30,172 bases of DNA, from positions 1-30,172 of IMG/VR virus record IMGVR_UViG_3300037042_003631; one strand, written 5' to 3'. The translations under genes and the position numbers were made by a program. Position 1 is the first letter of the stretch; every line of letters begins with the position of its first letter. Under the pieces are notes generated by a model. It saw only the letters and a list, made by a program, of their open reading frames with translations, did no database searches and was not told the origin of the DNA. This document shows positions 13,088 through 20,714 of this stretch, one piece after another. The DNA is from a virus.

Positions 13088-14503
13088 ATGAACGCATTTG
13101 TAAACGCAATCGCCAACCAGGAAGCTCGTACCACGAACGGTATGAAGGCTCGCAAGTCCACAGCTAACGCATGTGTTGACCTCTTTTTCGCCATCGGTGC
13201 CTCCCGTGGTAAGAACATCATCCCGCAATTCACTGCTGCATTCGTGGAGAACGATGACCTCGCTCTGCGTATCGCATCCTGGGCGCGTGACGCCCGTGGT
13301 GGTGCAGGTGAACGTGAAGTATTCCGTCAAATCCTGACGCACCTGGAAACGGCAAACCCTGACGCGGCTGCAAAGCTGTTGGCTAAGGTTCCGGAACTGG
13401 GACGCTTTGACGACCTGTTGGTCTTCAAGACGAAGCCGCTGAAGGACAAGGCATTCACTCTGTTGGGTGACGCGCTTCGCGCAAAGAACGGTCTGGCTGC
13501 AAAGTGGACTCCGCGTAAGGGTGAAGTGGCAGCGGAAATTCGTCAGTTCTTCGGAATGACACCGAAGCAGTACCGCAAGACTCTGGTTGGCATGACCAAC
13601 GTTGTTGAAACGGCAATGTGCAGTGGTTCGTGGGACACCATCAACTACAGTCACGTTCCGTCTGTGGCTCACTCGCGCTACAAGAAGGCGTTTGGTCGTC
13701 ACGGCACGACATACGCTGAATACGTGACCAAGTTGGTCAAGGGTGAAGATGGTGTGAAGATCAATGCAGGGGCAATCTTCCCGCACGACATCCTGAAGGG
13801 TCGTATCGGTCATTTCGCCACGACGATGACAGCGCAGGAATTGGCTGTTATTGAAGCACAATGGGCGGCTCTGCCGAACTACATTGGTGACGCATCTGTG
13901 TTGCCTCTGGTTGACGTATCGGGTTCTATGACTTGCACTGCAGGTGACAAGGGCACGACAACTTGTATGGATGTGGCAGTCTCCCTGGGACTGTACTTCG
14001 CTGACAAGGGTCGCGGTGCCTTCAAGGACTGTATGCTGACGTTCAGCGGCTCTCCGGAGTTGATCAAGCTGAAGGGCAACATCAACCAGAAGATCGATCA
14101 GATGGTGAAGACCAACTGGGCCATGAACACTGACCTGAACAAGGCCTTTGAGAAGATTCTGAGTGTTGCTGTGAACCAGAAGGTTCCGGCAGAAGATATG
14201 CCAGGAACAGTGGTTATCTTCTCTGACATGCAGTTTGACCAGTGTGTCAACCACGACGATTCGGCTATCCAGATGATCGAACGTAAGTACGAAGAAGCTG
14301 GATACGAACTGCCGAAGGTGGTCTTCTGGAATCTGCATGCGGGCGCTAACGTGCCGGTCAAGTTCGACAAGAGCGGAACTGCTCTGGTCTCTGGCTTCTC
14401 TCCGGCAATCGCTTCGGCGGTTCTGTCCGGCGACAACGATGGCTTCACGCCGACTGCTATTATGTTAAAAGCAGTTATGCAGTCGCGTTATGACATGAAC
14501 TGA
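13088..14503 (+). CDS. TROVE/vWA (Ro60-like) RNA-binding protein
   Basis: 471 residues. The N-terminal about 270 form a helical-repeat region typical of TROVE proteins (FFAIGASRGKNIIPQFTAAF, IASWARDARGGAGEREVFR, KVPELGRFDDLLVF). The C-terminal half is a von Willebrand A domain with the MIDAS motif DVSGSM (about residue 276) and VVIFSDMQFD. This is the architecture of Ro60 and bacterial Rsr, which bind misfolded RNA in the ring cavity and Y RNAs on the outer surface. AAGGAAATCAAA sets the start. Its leader carries U-element 7, and three more U copies lie within 2.3 kb upstream. It ends at a strong terminator. Confidence 0.85.
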   Translation: MNAFVNAIANQEARTTNGMKARKSTANACVDLFFAIGASRGKNIIPQFTAAFVENDDLALRIASWARDARGGAGEREVFRQILTHLETANPDAAAKLLAKVPELGRFDDLLVFKTKPLKDKAFTLLGDALRAKNGLAAKWTPRKGEVAAEIRQFFGMTPKQYRKTLVGMTNVVETAMCSGSWDTINYSHVPSVAHSRYKKAFGRHGTTYAEYVTKLVKGEDGVKINAGAIFPHDILKGRIGHFATTMTAQELAVIEAQWAALPNYIGDASVLPLVDVSGSMTCTAGDKGTTTCMDVAVSLGLYFADKGRGAFKDCMLTFSGSPELIKLKGNINQKIDQMVKTNWAMNTDLNKAFEKILSVAVNQKVPAEDMPGTVVIFSDMQFDQCVNHDDSAIQMIERKYEEAGYELPKVVFWNLHAGANVPVKFDKSGTALVSGFSPAIASAVLSGDNDGFTPTAIMLKAVMQSRYDMN

Positions 14504-15143
14504 GTTCTGTCAGTTTGGTTAGGATCCAGTGATCGGGTTTTCGAACCCACCCGGATCCTAACCTTGTTTTTGTGCCTGCGGCAATCTCCCGAAGCTGAGT
14601 TACTATTTTTCTACTTGCTAACCGATTACACTTGTTCCGAGCCTTTTCCTTAGCCGCGAGAGTGTTCAATTGGGGTGTAATAAATATCCCATTTTCTCGT
14701 TTTGTTCTAATGCCTTGTTTATAGCTATCGGGTGTTCCCACTTTGGGAGTTCCCGCTTTTAATTTAGTTTCCCAAGATTTTTTCCCTGCTCCCGGTTGTT
14801 TTCTCCCCTTACCTGGACGACCACCAGTTAATCCATCCTCGGGCTTCAAATTCGCCCACTCATTGGATTCTACTATTTTATTCTCATTAGAAATACTAAT
14901 AGCGATGCTATGTATTAATTGCGGATCATAAAACCAATCACTCACCCACAATGTTTTGATGTGTTCTTTTCCGTATTTTTTAATTCGGTCTCTCCATATA
15001 ACACCTGAACCGGTGTATTTATACGGGTCTCTGGAAGTTTTGCCAAGATATTTCATGCCTGCTAGTTCTTTGATGTATAGTCTGCATGGCTTAAAACTTT
15101 TTCTTATTTGTTCGGTTATGGGTATTGGTGAATAAATACACAT
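14475..15143 (-). CDS. GIY-YIG-type homing endonuclease
   Basis: 222 residues from ATG 15143, chosen because AAGGAGTATCAGC precedes it; a longer ORF from 15212 would overlap the GATAAATA box. CRLYIKELAGMKYLGKTS gives the GIY/YIG strands, YKYTGSG and ESNEWANLKPEDGLTGGRPGKG follow, then a basic tail with KAGTPKVGTPDSYKQG. It is related to the gene at 1024-1566. The last about 33 codons read antisense through the TROVE terminator and into the end of the TROVE coding region (29-nt overlap), so its C-terminus probably formed from host-gene 3' sequence at insertion. Confidence 0.8.
   Translation of the reverse strand: MCIYSPIPITEQIRKSFKPCRLYIKELAGMKYLGKTSRDPYKYTGSGVIWRDRIKKYGKEHIKTLWVSDWFYDPQLIHSIAISISNENKIVESNEWANLKPEDGLTGGRPGKGRKQPGAGKKSWETKLKAGTPKVGTPDSYKQGIRTKRENGIFITPQLNTLAAKEKARNKCNRLASRKIVTQLREIAAGTKTRLGSGWVRKPDHWILTKLTELSSCHNATA
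14517..14573 (+). terminator. Strong terminator of the TROVE gene
   Basis: GGTTAGGATCC (14517-14527) pairs perfectly with GGATCCTAACC (14553-14563). An inner stem GGGTT-TTCG-AACCC is capped by a UUCG tetraloop, and TTGTTTTT follows. It lies 14 nt past the TROVE stop. Confidence 0.85.
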
Positions 15144-15202
15144 GCTGATACTCCTTGAAAGTGTTAGAGTGAGTGGGAATTGGTAGTTCCGTGACTCACA
15201 CT

Positions 15203-15210
15203 TATTTATC
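15203..15210 (-). promoter_or_regulatory. Late-promoter-like GATAAATA (minus strand)
   Basis: Reads AATGATAAATAAGTG on the minus strand, 59 nt upstream of ATG 15143. It matches the arrangement at the GIY-YIG gene 11077-11589. Confidence 0.55.
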
Positions 15211-15283
15211 ATTATAACCTAAATACTTGCTTTTTACATAGATTTATTATAAAATAACAACATGGCAACTAAAGTACAAAAAT

Positions 15284-15529
15284 ATGTTTGACCTCTCTGA
15301 TATAGGGGTTGTCAAATCTTCTTTCCCCCATATAGCAAAGATCATCACTTTGCTGTGGGGGAATCAAGAATGCCATGATTATCTGCACAAACTATTCACT
15401 GATGTCCGAGACGGTAAACGTCAGGGATTTCCTTTGAGAGTGTTCCTGGCGCTGAACTCACTGATGCTACAACATCGAGTAGAATTTCCACAATTTATTC
15501 CACCGAAAGATATATGGGGACCACGATGA
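15284..15529 (+). CDS. Hypothetical protein
   Basis: 81 residues, soluble, not recognised (FDLSDIGVVKSSFPHIAKII...). A short upstream reading frame (15262-15291, nine codons) begins with ATG and overlaps this start in another frame; it may couple or limit translation. No good Shine-Dalgarno site precedes ATG 15284. First of three genes joined by ATGA overlaps. A weak TTGCTT/TATAAA pair (15227, 15248) has only a 15-nt spacer. Confidence 0.65.
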   Translation: MFDLSDIGVVKSSFPHIAKIITLLWGNQECHDYLHKLFTDVRDGKRQGFPLRVFLALNSLMLQHRVEFPQFIPPKDIWGPR

Positions 15530-15819
15530 AAAAACCTACAGCGACTAAGGAAAAAAAGAAAATAATCGACACCTCTAAAAAGGCAAAGATTGTTGAACCA
15601 GTAGTTGTTCAGAAAGCCTTTAAGGCGAAGAAAGTTGTGCCGAAGATTCCTCTTAGCAAAATGTCTTTGGCTGAACTCAAAGAGTTGCGAATAAATATCG
15701 CTGAACAGATTAACGCCAGCGGAGTCCACTGGATTAAAAATAAGGATGGTAGTCTTGCCAGCACACTTGACCAGACGGACTACTGGAAAGTCAAAGCACT
15801 TGTGGAGAAAAAGAAATGA
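15526..15819 (+). CDS. Lys-rich hypothetical protein
   Basis: 97 residues. The first about 45 are very basic (KKPTATKEKKKIIDTSKKAK) and probably disordered or nucleic-acid binding. The rest (SLAELKELRINIAEQINAS) is helical. ATG 15526 overlaps the upstream stop (ATGA) and is preferred over ATG 15514. Function unknown. Confidence 0.65.
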   Translation: MKKPTATKEKKKIIDTSKKAKIVEPVVVQKAFKAKKVVPKIPLSKMSLAELKELRINIAEQINASGVHWIKNKDGSLASTLDQTDYWKVKALVEKKK

Positions 15820-16055
15820 AAATCTATAACCCATTCAAACCGCATCTGGTTCAATTCGCCGAAGGATCATATGCGTACAGAAAATCCGAATTATTTTATT
15901 GGACCATGTTAGACAAAGACGGCGATCATTGGTGGTTTGGTAAAGCACAGTGGCAACGGCGTTGCTACGGCACCAAGCACGAATCTGAATTGGCTTTGTT
16001 AAGATGGCACATCAGGTCCAAAACGCCGAAGTATGACGTAGGAACATTAGTATAA
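15816..16055 (+). CDS. Small aromatic-rich hypothetical protein
   Basis: 79 residues, with clusters of Trp/Tyr/Phe (SELFYWTMLDKDGDHWWFGKAQW). Soluble, not recognised. ATGA overlap with the previous gene, so it is the third member of the 15284-16055 operon. Confidence 0.65.
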   Translation: MKIYNPFKPHLVQFAEGSYAYRKSELFYWTMLDKDGDHWWFGKAQWQRRCYGTKHESELALLRWHIRSKTPKYDVGTLV

Positions 16056-16253
16056 CTCCGAGTACACTTTTCGGTTATGTGAAGTGGGTTAGGCAAGAGA
16101 CCATAGTTGCCGGGCGCATACGATCAGCCTCATAGTCCTTTTTCGGGAGCCTGGAAAAATCGTAGGTCAGTTCCGACATGCCCTTACCTGCCCGATGTTG
16201 GATGAATGGATTAATAGCCCGGTCCCAGAACTCTGTGGTGGAGTTGCTGGGAC
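16056..16253 (+). ncRNA. Structured leader, possible divergent U-element
   Basis: About 200 nt with no gene. AGGCAAG (16091-16097) can pair with CTTACCT (16183-16189) at 6 of 7 positions, and GCCC follows the 3' strand. This resembles the U terminal helix, but CAGCA is absent. ACGAT/ATCGT pairs inside. A strong hairpin GTCCCAG-AACTC...GAGTT-G-CTGGGAC (16222-16253) ends 14 nt before ATG 16268. It could be a regulatory leader of the methyltransferase gene. Confidence 0.35.
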
Positions 16254-16267
16254 ACCTTTAATAGAAC

Positions 16268-16819
16268 ATGAACATTAACACAGACGCATTTTCTCACGGT
16301 CAGATTGTCAGCAAGGTATGGCTGTGTGAAGAACTGGAACAATACTTGGAACCGCAATCCAATTTGTTCATCCTCGGTGGGTGGTATAACGTCCTTGGAT
16401 TCATGCTGTTGACTCGACGCCCTGAACATTACCAAACAATCTACAATCTGGATATGGATCCAACTGCAATTAAAGTGGCCAACAAAATAACAGATGCCTG
16501 GCACCGAGTTGAGAACATCAATGTGGACGCCAACGACATACTGACAATGGACCCAGTAACTGACACGGTGATCAACTGCTCAGTGGAACATTTTGACAAT
16601 AATGCGTGGTTTGATAAACTCCCAAGTGGAACCCTGTGTTGTATTCAGTCAAGCAACATGACTGACCCCGAAGAGCCGTGGTTGATCAAGCAACCGAATC
16701 CGGACATTCAGACCTTTATGGCACGATTTCCGATGAAGGAAACGCTCTTCCTTGATACGAAGAACATCACCTACTACAATTGGGGATATGACCGTTATAT
16801 GATTATCGGTCGGAAATAG
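16268..16819 (+). CDS. Class I SAM methyltransferase-like protein
   Basis: 183 residues. FILGGWYNVLGFML at about residue 34 occupies the glycine-rich SAM-loop position. YNLDMDPTAIKVANK supplies the acidic residue after strand 2, and VNVDANDIL, VINCSVEHF follow in Rossmann order. There is no target-recognition domain, so a small-molecule, RNA or protein substrate is possible. No Shine-Dalgarno site is clear. It follows the structured leader at 16056-16253. Confidence 0.65.
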   Translation: MNINTDAFSHGQIVSKVWLCEELEQYLEPQSNLFILGGWYNVLGFMLLTRRPEHYQTIYNLDMDPTAIKVANKITDAWHRVENINVDANDILTMDPVTDTVINCSVEHFDNNAWFDKLPSGTLCCIQSSNMTDPEEPWLIKQPNPDIQTFMARFPMKETLFLDTKNITYYNWGYDRYMIIGRK

Positions 16820-16820
16820 A

Positions 16821-16849
16821 TTGACATTTAATCTCGTTTGTGCTATAAT
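16821..16849 (+). promoter_or_regulatory. sigma70 promoter of the phosphatase gene
   Basis: TTGACA, a 17-nt spacer and TATAAT. AGGAG follows at 16857-16861, so the leader is very short. Confidence 0.8.
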
Positions 16850-16867
16850 AGTGCATAGGAGTCAAAA

Positions 16868-17335
16868 ATGCCATTCATTCAAAACTGCGCTGCTAGTGAC
16901 ATAAACGTCGGGCAGTTCTACAAAGATCCGGGAGTAAATTCAATGTTGATCCAAATCAGTGATCCGGCTGGATGGGTGCCCGATCCTAAGCACGACTTCG
17001 CCGAAGTGCATCACTTCGAATTCCTTGATGTCGAAAAGGACGATCATGTGTTTGACCCGGTGTTCCGTTGCAGTCAGTCGCAAGCCAGCAATCTGGTGCG
17101 CCTGCTTCAACACGCCCTTGAATTGGATATGAACGTCATTGTCCATTGCACCGCTGGAATCTGTCGCTCAGGTGCAGTGACCGAAATCGGTGTGATGTTG
17201 GGATTCGCTGACACCATGCGATATCGCCAGCCTAATCTTCTTGTGAAGCATCAGATGATGCGTGAACTGGGATGGACCTATGACCCCAAAGAAGAATCCA
17301 AGCCAATCAACGGTTCCCCGTGGGACAATTACTGA
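16868..17335 (+). CDS. Dual-specificity/tyrosine phosphatase-like protein
   Basis: 155 residues. VIVHCTAGICRSGAVTE contains the CX5R active site (Cys nucleophile and Arg, with Ser after it). FLDVEKDD lies upstream where the WPD-type loop Asp is expected. It matches compact phage and bacterial dual-specificity phosphatases. Likely cytoplasmic; substrate may be a phosphoprotein or RNA 5' end. AGGAG sets ATG 16868. Confidence 0.85.
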   Translation: MPFIQNCAASDINVGQFYKDPGVNSMLIQISDPAGWVPDPKHDFAEVHHFEFLDVEKDDHVFDPVFRCSQSQASNLVRLLQHALELDMNVIVHCTAGICRSGAVTEIGVMLGFADTMRYRQPNLLVKHQMMRELGWTYDPKEESKPINGSPWDNY

Positions 17336-17345
17336 CCCAGATACA

Positions 17346-17374
17346 TAGCATTTTAATCCAATAAATGCTATACT
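17346..17374 (+). promoter_or_regulatory. sigma70 promoter
   Basis: TAGCAT, a 17-nt spacer and TATACT, upstream of the membrane protein/SPFH pair. The -35 is weak. Confidence 0.5.
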
Positions 17375-17401
17375 GTGCGTTCTCTTACATACGGAGTTTA
17401 T

Positions 17402-17668
17402 ATGATCTTTTTAGAATTAGTTGGTGGGCTTGTAGCACTTGTGATCTTCATTGTGTTTCTGACTCAAGTGGCGATGCCCTTCCTATTCAGCACCCCTTTC
17501 TTTCCTATGTTCCGCAAGGTTACTCCGCTTCTTGTTGAAGTCGAGGCCGCCGAGCATGACGTAGAAGAAAAAACCGAACTGATCCGCTTGAGGAAGCGTC
17601 TGTACTCGTTAAATCAAGAGCAAGTCGCTCTTGAAAAGCAGATTGCCGATTCGGCAGTCAAGTCATAA
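17402..17668 (+). CDS. Membrane protein with coiled coil
   Basis: 88 residues. One N-terminal transmembrane helix (about 3-32), then a charged helix with heptad-like spacing (EEKTELIRLRKRLYSLNQEQVALEKQ). ATG 17402 follows ACGGAG; the longer ORF starts upstream of the likely transcript start. It is immediately followed by the SPFH gene and may be its membrane partner. Confidence 0.75.
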   Translation: MIFLELVGGLVALVIFIVFLTQVAMPFLFSTPFFPMFRKVTPLLVEVEAAEHDVEEKTELIRLRKRLYSLNQEQVALEKQIADSAVKS

Positions 17669-17691
17669 TCATGTTACCAAGGAAAAAATAC

Positions 17692-18921
17692 ATGAACTCT
17701 CCCGTAATTACTCCACGCCGAATTCTTACTGGCGCCCTTTCAGGAATCGCTTTTTTCGCGCTTCTGATCTGTATGCCAATGCTGGTGGAAAATCTTGATG
17801 CGAAGAACCTCATGGTGATTCAGGCGCTTGGCGGCGACCTGAATACTTTTACTGAACCCGGTTGGAAAGCCCAATCGTTCGGCAAAGTCACCACATATCA
17901 ACGGCGCGATCAATTCTCGTTTAGTTCTGTGAAAGATCAGGGCAAGACAACTGATGAATCTATCTCCACTCGATTCAATGACGGTGGACACGGCAACATC
18001 TCTGGCACAGTGAACTGGCAGATGCCGTTGAAGCACGAACAAATCGTGGCCCTTCATAAGGACTTCGGATCAATCGGCGCCATTGAGCAACAACTGATTC
18101 GCCCGTCGATGCAGAAGGTCATTTACAACGTCGGACCCACAATGAGTTCAACAGAATCCAGTGCTGAAAAGCGTCCTGAAATTCCGAAGTACATTGACGA
18201 TCAGTTGATTCACGGCCCGTATCTGACAAAGACAGTTAACGTGACGCAGAAGGATCCAATCACCGGTGCTGATAAGCAAGTGGCTGTGGTTCAAATTGCG
18301 ATGAATGAAAAAGGTCAGCCGATGCGTGAATCTGATTCTCAGATTACGAAGTATGGTATCATTTTACAACCGGTCTCCATCAACGAAATCAAGTACGACC
18401 AGATCGTGGAAGATCAGATCAAGCAACGTCAACAGTCAACGACCGGTGTTCAAATCTCTATTGCTAACGCCAAGAAAGCTGAACAAGATGCGATCACCAC
18501 TGAGCAACAAGGTAAGGCTACTGCTGCCAAAGCTAAGTGGGAACAAGAAACTGTAAACGCCAAGGAAATTTCTCTGTCTGAAAAAGACTTTGTTGTGGCA
18601 ACAAACAAGGCGAAGGTCGCCGAACAATACAAGCGTGAACAAATTCTTCGCGGTGAAGGTGACGCACAGGCCAAGTCTCTGCGAATGAACGCTGACGGTG
18701 CTTTGGATGTGAAGTTGGCTGCTGCTGTTGAAATCAATCTGGCGTATGCTCAGGCGATTGAGAAGGCACTGCCGGGCGCATGGTCTCCGCAAGTTGTTAT
18801 GGGTAACGGAACTGGCAGCGGCGGAAACGGTGCTACGGCACTTGTTGAAATGCTGACTGCACGAACAGCCCGTGAACTTGGAATCGACATGTCTATCACC
18901 AAGGGCAAGACTGCGAAGTAA
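17692..18921 (+). CDS. SPFH/band 7 (prohibitin-like) membrane protein
   Basis: 409 residues from ATG 17692, chosen for AAGGA at 17679-17683; ATG 17671 has no ribosome-binding site. One N-terminal transmembrane helix (about 10-33) is followed by a band 7 domain. Then comes a long Ala/Lys/Glu-rich coiled coil (about 240-330, ISIANAKKAEQDAITTEQQG) and the short C-terminal module seen in prohibitin/flotillin proteins. The family forms large membrane cages and often regulates membrane proteases such as FtsH; T4-like phages also carry members. Inferred role: reshaping host membrane proteostasis or blocking superinfection. Confidence 0.85.
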   Translation: MNSPVITPRRILTGALSGIAFFALLICMPMLVENLDAKNLMVIQALGGDLNTFTEPGWKAQSFGKVTTYQRRDQFSFSSVKDQGKTTDESISTRFNDGGHGNISGTVNWQMPLKHEQIVALHKDFGSIGAIEQQLIRPSMQKVIYNVGPTMSSTESSAEKRPEIPKYIDDQLIHGPYLTKTVNVTQKDPITGADKQVAVVQIAMNEKGQPMRESDSQITKYGIILQPVSINEIKYDQIVEDQIKQRQQSTTGVQISIANAKKAEQDAITTEQQGKATAAKAKWEQETVNAKEISLSEKDFVVATNKAKVAEQYKREQILRGEGDAQAKSLRMNADGALDVKLAAAVEINLAYAQAIEKALPGAWSPQVVMGNGTGSGGNGATALVEMLTARTARELGIDMSITKGKTAK

Positions 18922-18925
18922 ACGA

Positions 18926-18943
18926 ATGGGGCTTCGGCCCCAT
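18926..18943 (+). terminator. UUCG hairpin after the SPFH gene
   Basis: ATGGGGC-TTCG-GCCCCAT, 5 nt past the stop. No T-run follows, so it is a weak terminator, an attenuator or an mRNA stabiliser. It ends 6 nt before the next ATG. Confidence 0.5.
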
Positions 18944-18949
18944 GTTAAA

Positions 18950-19273
18950 ATGAAAACATTTTTGACAATCATCGGAGCCTTTATATTAGGATTTATTCTG
19001 ATATCAGGCTTCAATCTCGTTTTACGACAAGCAGGTTTATTCGGACCAACCCATATGGAACTGGATCATCAAGTGTCAGTTACTATGCAGCAATATCAAA
19101 CGGGTATGGCGAAGGATCTTCAAAGTTTAAGGAACGAATACGAAGCCGGCGACAAAGAACGTAAAGACGCAATTCGCGCCACAATCATTCGCCGCTTCTC
19201 TGCTTATCCGGAAGACAGAATGCCACAAGAATTTCAGACCTTTTATCGTGCGTTACTATCAGGGAAAATATAA
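18950..19273 (+). CDS. Membrane-anchored hypothetical protein
   Basis: 107 residues. An N-terminal transmembrane helix (FLTIIGAFILGFILISGFNLV), then a soluble helical domain with many charged residues (SLRNEYEAGDKERKDAIRAT). ATG 18950 is preferred; the longer frame overlaps the SPFH gene. Its TAA overlaps the next ATG. Confidence 0.7.
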   Translation: MKTFLTIIGAFILGFILISGFNLVLRQAGLFGPTHMELDHQVSVTMQQYQTGMAKDLQSLRNEYEAGDKERKDAIRATIIRRFSAYPEDRMPQEFQTFYRALLSGKI

Positions 19274-19575
19274 TGGAAACTGGTGAAATGGGAATCAAAG
19301 AAAAGACAATTGTTTTTGTGTGTGCTGCCGTTCTTAGCGCATCTGTAGTTTCAGGAATTGCGCTGGCAATATGGCCAACAGAAACAAAATGTCCGGTCGT
19401 ATCTGCCCCTGTTACGCAGACAGACAAGCGGATGACAAATGATGAAATAATTGCCGAAGTCCATAAGTGCGAGGCCGCCGGATTGAGGTCAACTGAATAT
19501 AGGTCATCTAACACGGCTTTTGGTGGCACCCCAAGTGACCGAACAGTTCACATTGAGTGTGGACCGAAACTATAG
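19273..19575 (+). CDS. Membrane-anchored hypothetical protein
   Basis: 100 residues. An N-terminal transmembrane or signal-anchor segment (IVFVCAAVLSASVVSGIALAI) and a polar tail with three cysteines (KCPVV, HKCEAAG, IECGPK) that may be periplasmic. TAATG overlap with the previous gene indicates coupling. A typical membrane-linked early protein; function unknown. Confidence 0.7.
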   Translation: METGEMGIKEKTIVFVCAAVLSASVVSGIALAIWPTETKCPVVSAPVTQTDKRMTNDEIIAEVHKCEAAGLRSTEYRSSNTAFGGTPSDRTVHIECGPKL

Positions 19576-19624
19576 CATTACATTCGCGCAGATTAAATAA
19601 ACATACCATAACAAAGGAAATAAA

Positions 19625-19939
19625 ATGGCATACACAACGGTATTATTGACAAACGGAGTAGAAGTGAAGAAGGCTCCGATCGGATTTTCATGGACAGTAT
19701 TATGTTTTGGTGGATGGCCCGCGCTGTTCCGACAAGATTGGATATGGGGGTTTGGTTTGCTGATTGCCGGTCTGTTGACATACGGCCTTGCAGGAGTCGT
19801 TGCGGCTTTCTTTTACAACAAAGTGTATGCCAAGACACTCTTTGACGACGGATATCGAGTTCATTCATTGCCACCGGATATCACCGAAGAAGGATTGAAG
19901 AACTATCTCGGTTATCTGACTCTACCAACTAAGGCATAA
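19625..19939 (+). CDS. Two-helix membrane protein
   Basis: 104 residues. WTVLCFGGWPALFRQDWIWG and LLIAGLLTYGLAGVVAAFFYN form two hydrophobic segments, in the style of DUF2628-like host membrane proteins. AAAGGAAATAAA precedes ATG. The role is unknown. Confidence 0.72.
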   Translation: MAYTTVLLTNGVEVKKAPIGFSWTVLCFGGWPALFRQDWIWGFGLLIAGLLTYGLAGVVAAFFYNKVYAKTLFDDGYRVHSLPPDITEEGLKNYLGYLTLPTKA

Positions 19940-19940
19940 A

Positions 19941-20198
19941 ATGAAATCGTGGTTCTCACGCCCGAACTTTCCAATTCCTGTTGCACCAACACCGGTGACG
20001 AAGGAAGTTGCGAATAGTCATTACACAGTCGGAGTAACTTCGGACAACCGAACTATAGTAAAGTTAACTTCCGGTTTCGTTACTTTGGAATTGTCGTTGA
20101 ACGACGCCGCAGTTCGTCAGATGATCCGATTACTTGAGGCCACATTGCGAGAAGAAAATGATCAACCTACACATCAGCCTGACGAACCCGTGGTATAA
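19941..20198 (+). CDS. Hypothetical protein
   Basis: 85 residues. A beta-rich core (YTVGVTSDNRTIVKL...FVTLELSLNDAAV) then an amphipathic helix (VRQMIRLLEATLREEND). Not recognised. Starts 1 nt after the previous stop and overlaps the next gene by 41 nt. Confidence 0.68.
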   Translation: MKSWFSRPNFPIPVAPTPVTKEVANSHYTVGVTSDNRTIVKLTSGFVTLELSLNDAAVRQMIRLLEATLREENDQPTHQPDEPVV

Positions 20199-20454
20199 AG
20201 AAAACTTCAAAAACCTATTCAATCGGTTTGGTGTCATCACCAAACACAAGACATGGGAATTTGAAGTTTGTAGGAATTCACGCACACTTGTCGAGATTAA
20301 TTTTCGTGTGTCGTACAGAACAGATCATGCCGGTGTAATGATAGATTTAGGTTTGTTCGGCTATGAGGTGTCAGCAACCTTCTACGACAATCGACATTGG
20401 AATCACAAAGAGGGCCGCTATTACATTTATACCGAAGAGGGAGGGATGAATTGA
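20158..20454 (+). CDS. Hypothetical protein
   Basis: 98 residues, soluble, alternating strands (WEFEVCRNSRTLVEINFRVS). Not recognised. The start at ATG 20158 follows GAAGAAA. It overlaps the previous gene by 41 nt and shares TGATG with the next. Confidence 0.65.
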   Translation: MINLHISLTNPWYKENFKNLFNRFGVITKHKTWEFEVCRNSRTLVEINFRVSYRTDHAGVMIDLGLFGYEVSATFYDNRHWNHKEGRYYIYTEEGGMN

Positions 20455-20660
20455 TGAAGATTAAACGACGATACGACACGATACGAAAACACCAGAAGCA
20501 TTGGCATGAAGAATTAGTCAAACTACAGGATAACTGTCCGCATACGGATGCAGTTAAAACTGGTCATAGTGACACTGGAAACTGGAGCAAGTCAGACGAT
20601 TCATATTGGTATGAATTCAGATGCCCTGAGTGCGATAAGTACTGGACTGAACCACAATAA
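20454..20660 (+). CDS. Small zinc-binding-like protein
   Basis: 68 residues. A basic helical N-terminus (MKIKRRYDTIRKHQKHWHEE) and a likely zinc site made by NCPHTD and RCPECDKYW. It overlaps the upstream stop by 1 nt, with GAGGGATG upstream as a possible ribosome-binding site. DNA or RNA binding is a guess. Confidence 0.7.
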   Translation: MKIKRRYDTIRKHQKHWHEELVKLQDNCPHTDAVKTGHSDTGNWSKSDDSYWYEFRCPECDKYWTEPQ

Positions 20661-20701
20661 ACGACTGTCACGCGCCCGTAATACAACATTCACACCTAAT
20701 A

Positions 20702-20709
20702 GATAAATA
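20702..20709 (+). promoter_or_regulatory. Late-promoter-like GATAAATA
   Basis: Lies 5 nt before ATG 20715, leaving almost no leader. Confidence 0.45.
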
Positions 20710-20714
20710 CGGAT

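Noticed and set aside
13028-14338. Long antisense ORF opposite the TROVE gene
   Set aside because: It is a shadow of a strongly supported coding frame with no start signal or recognisable domain.
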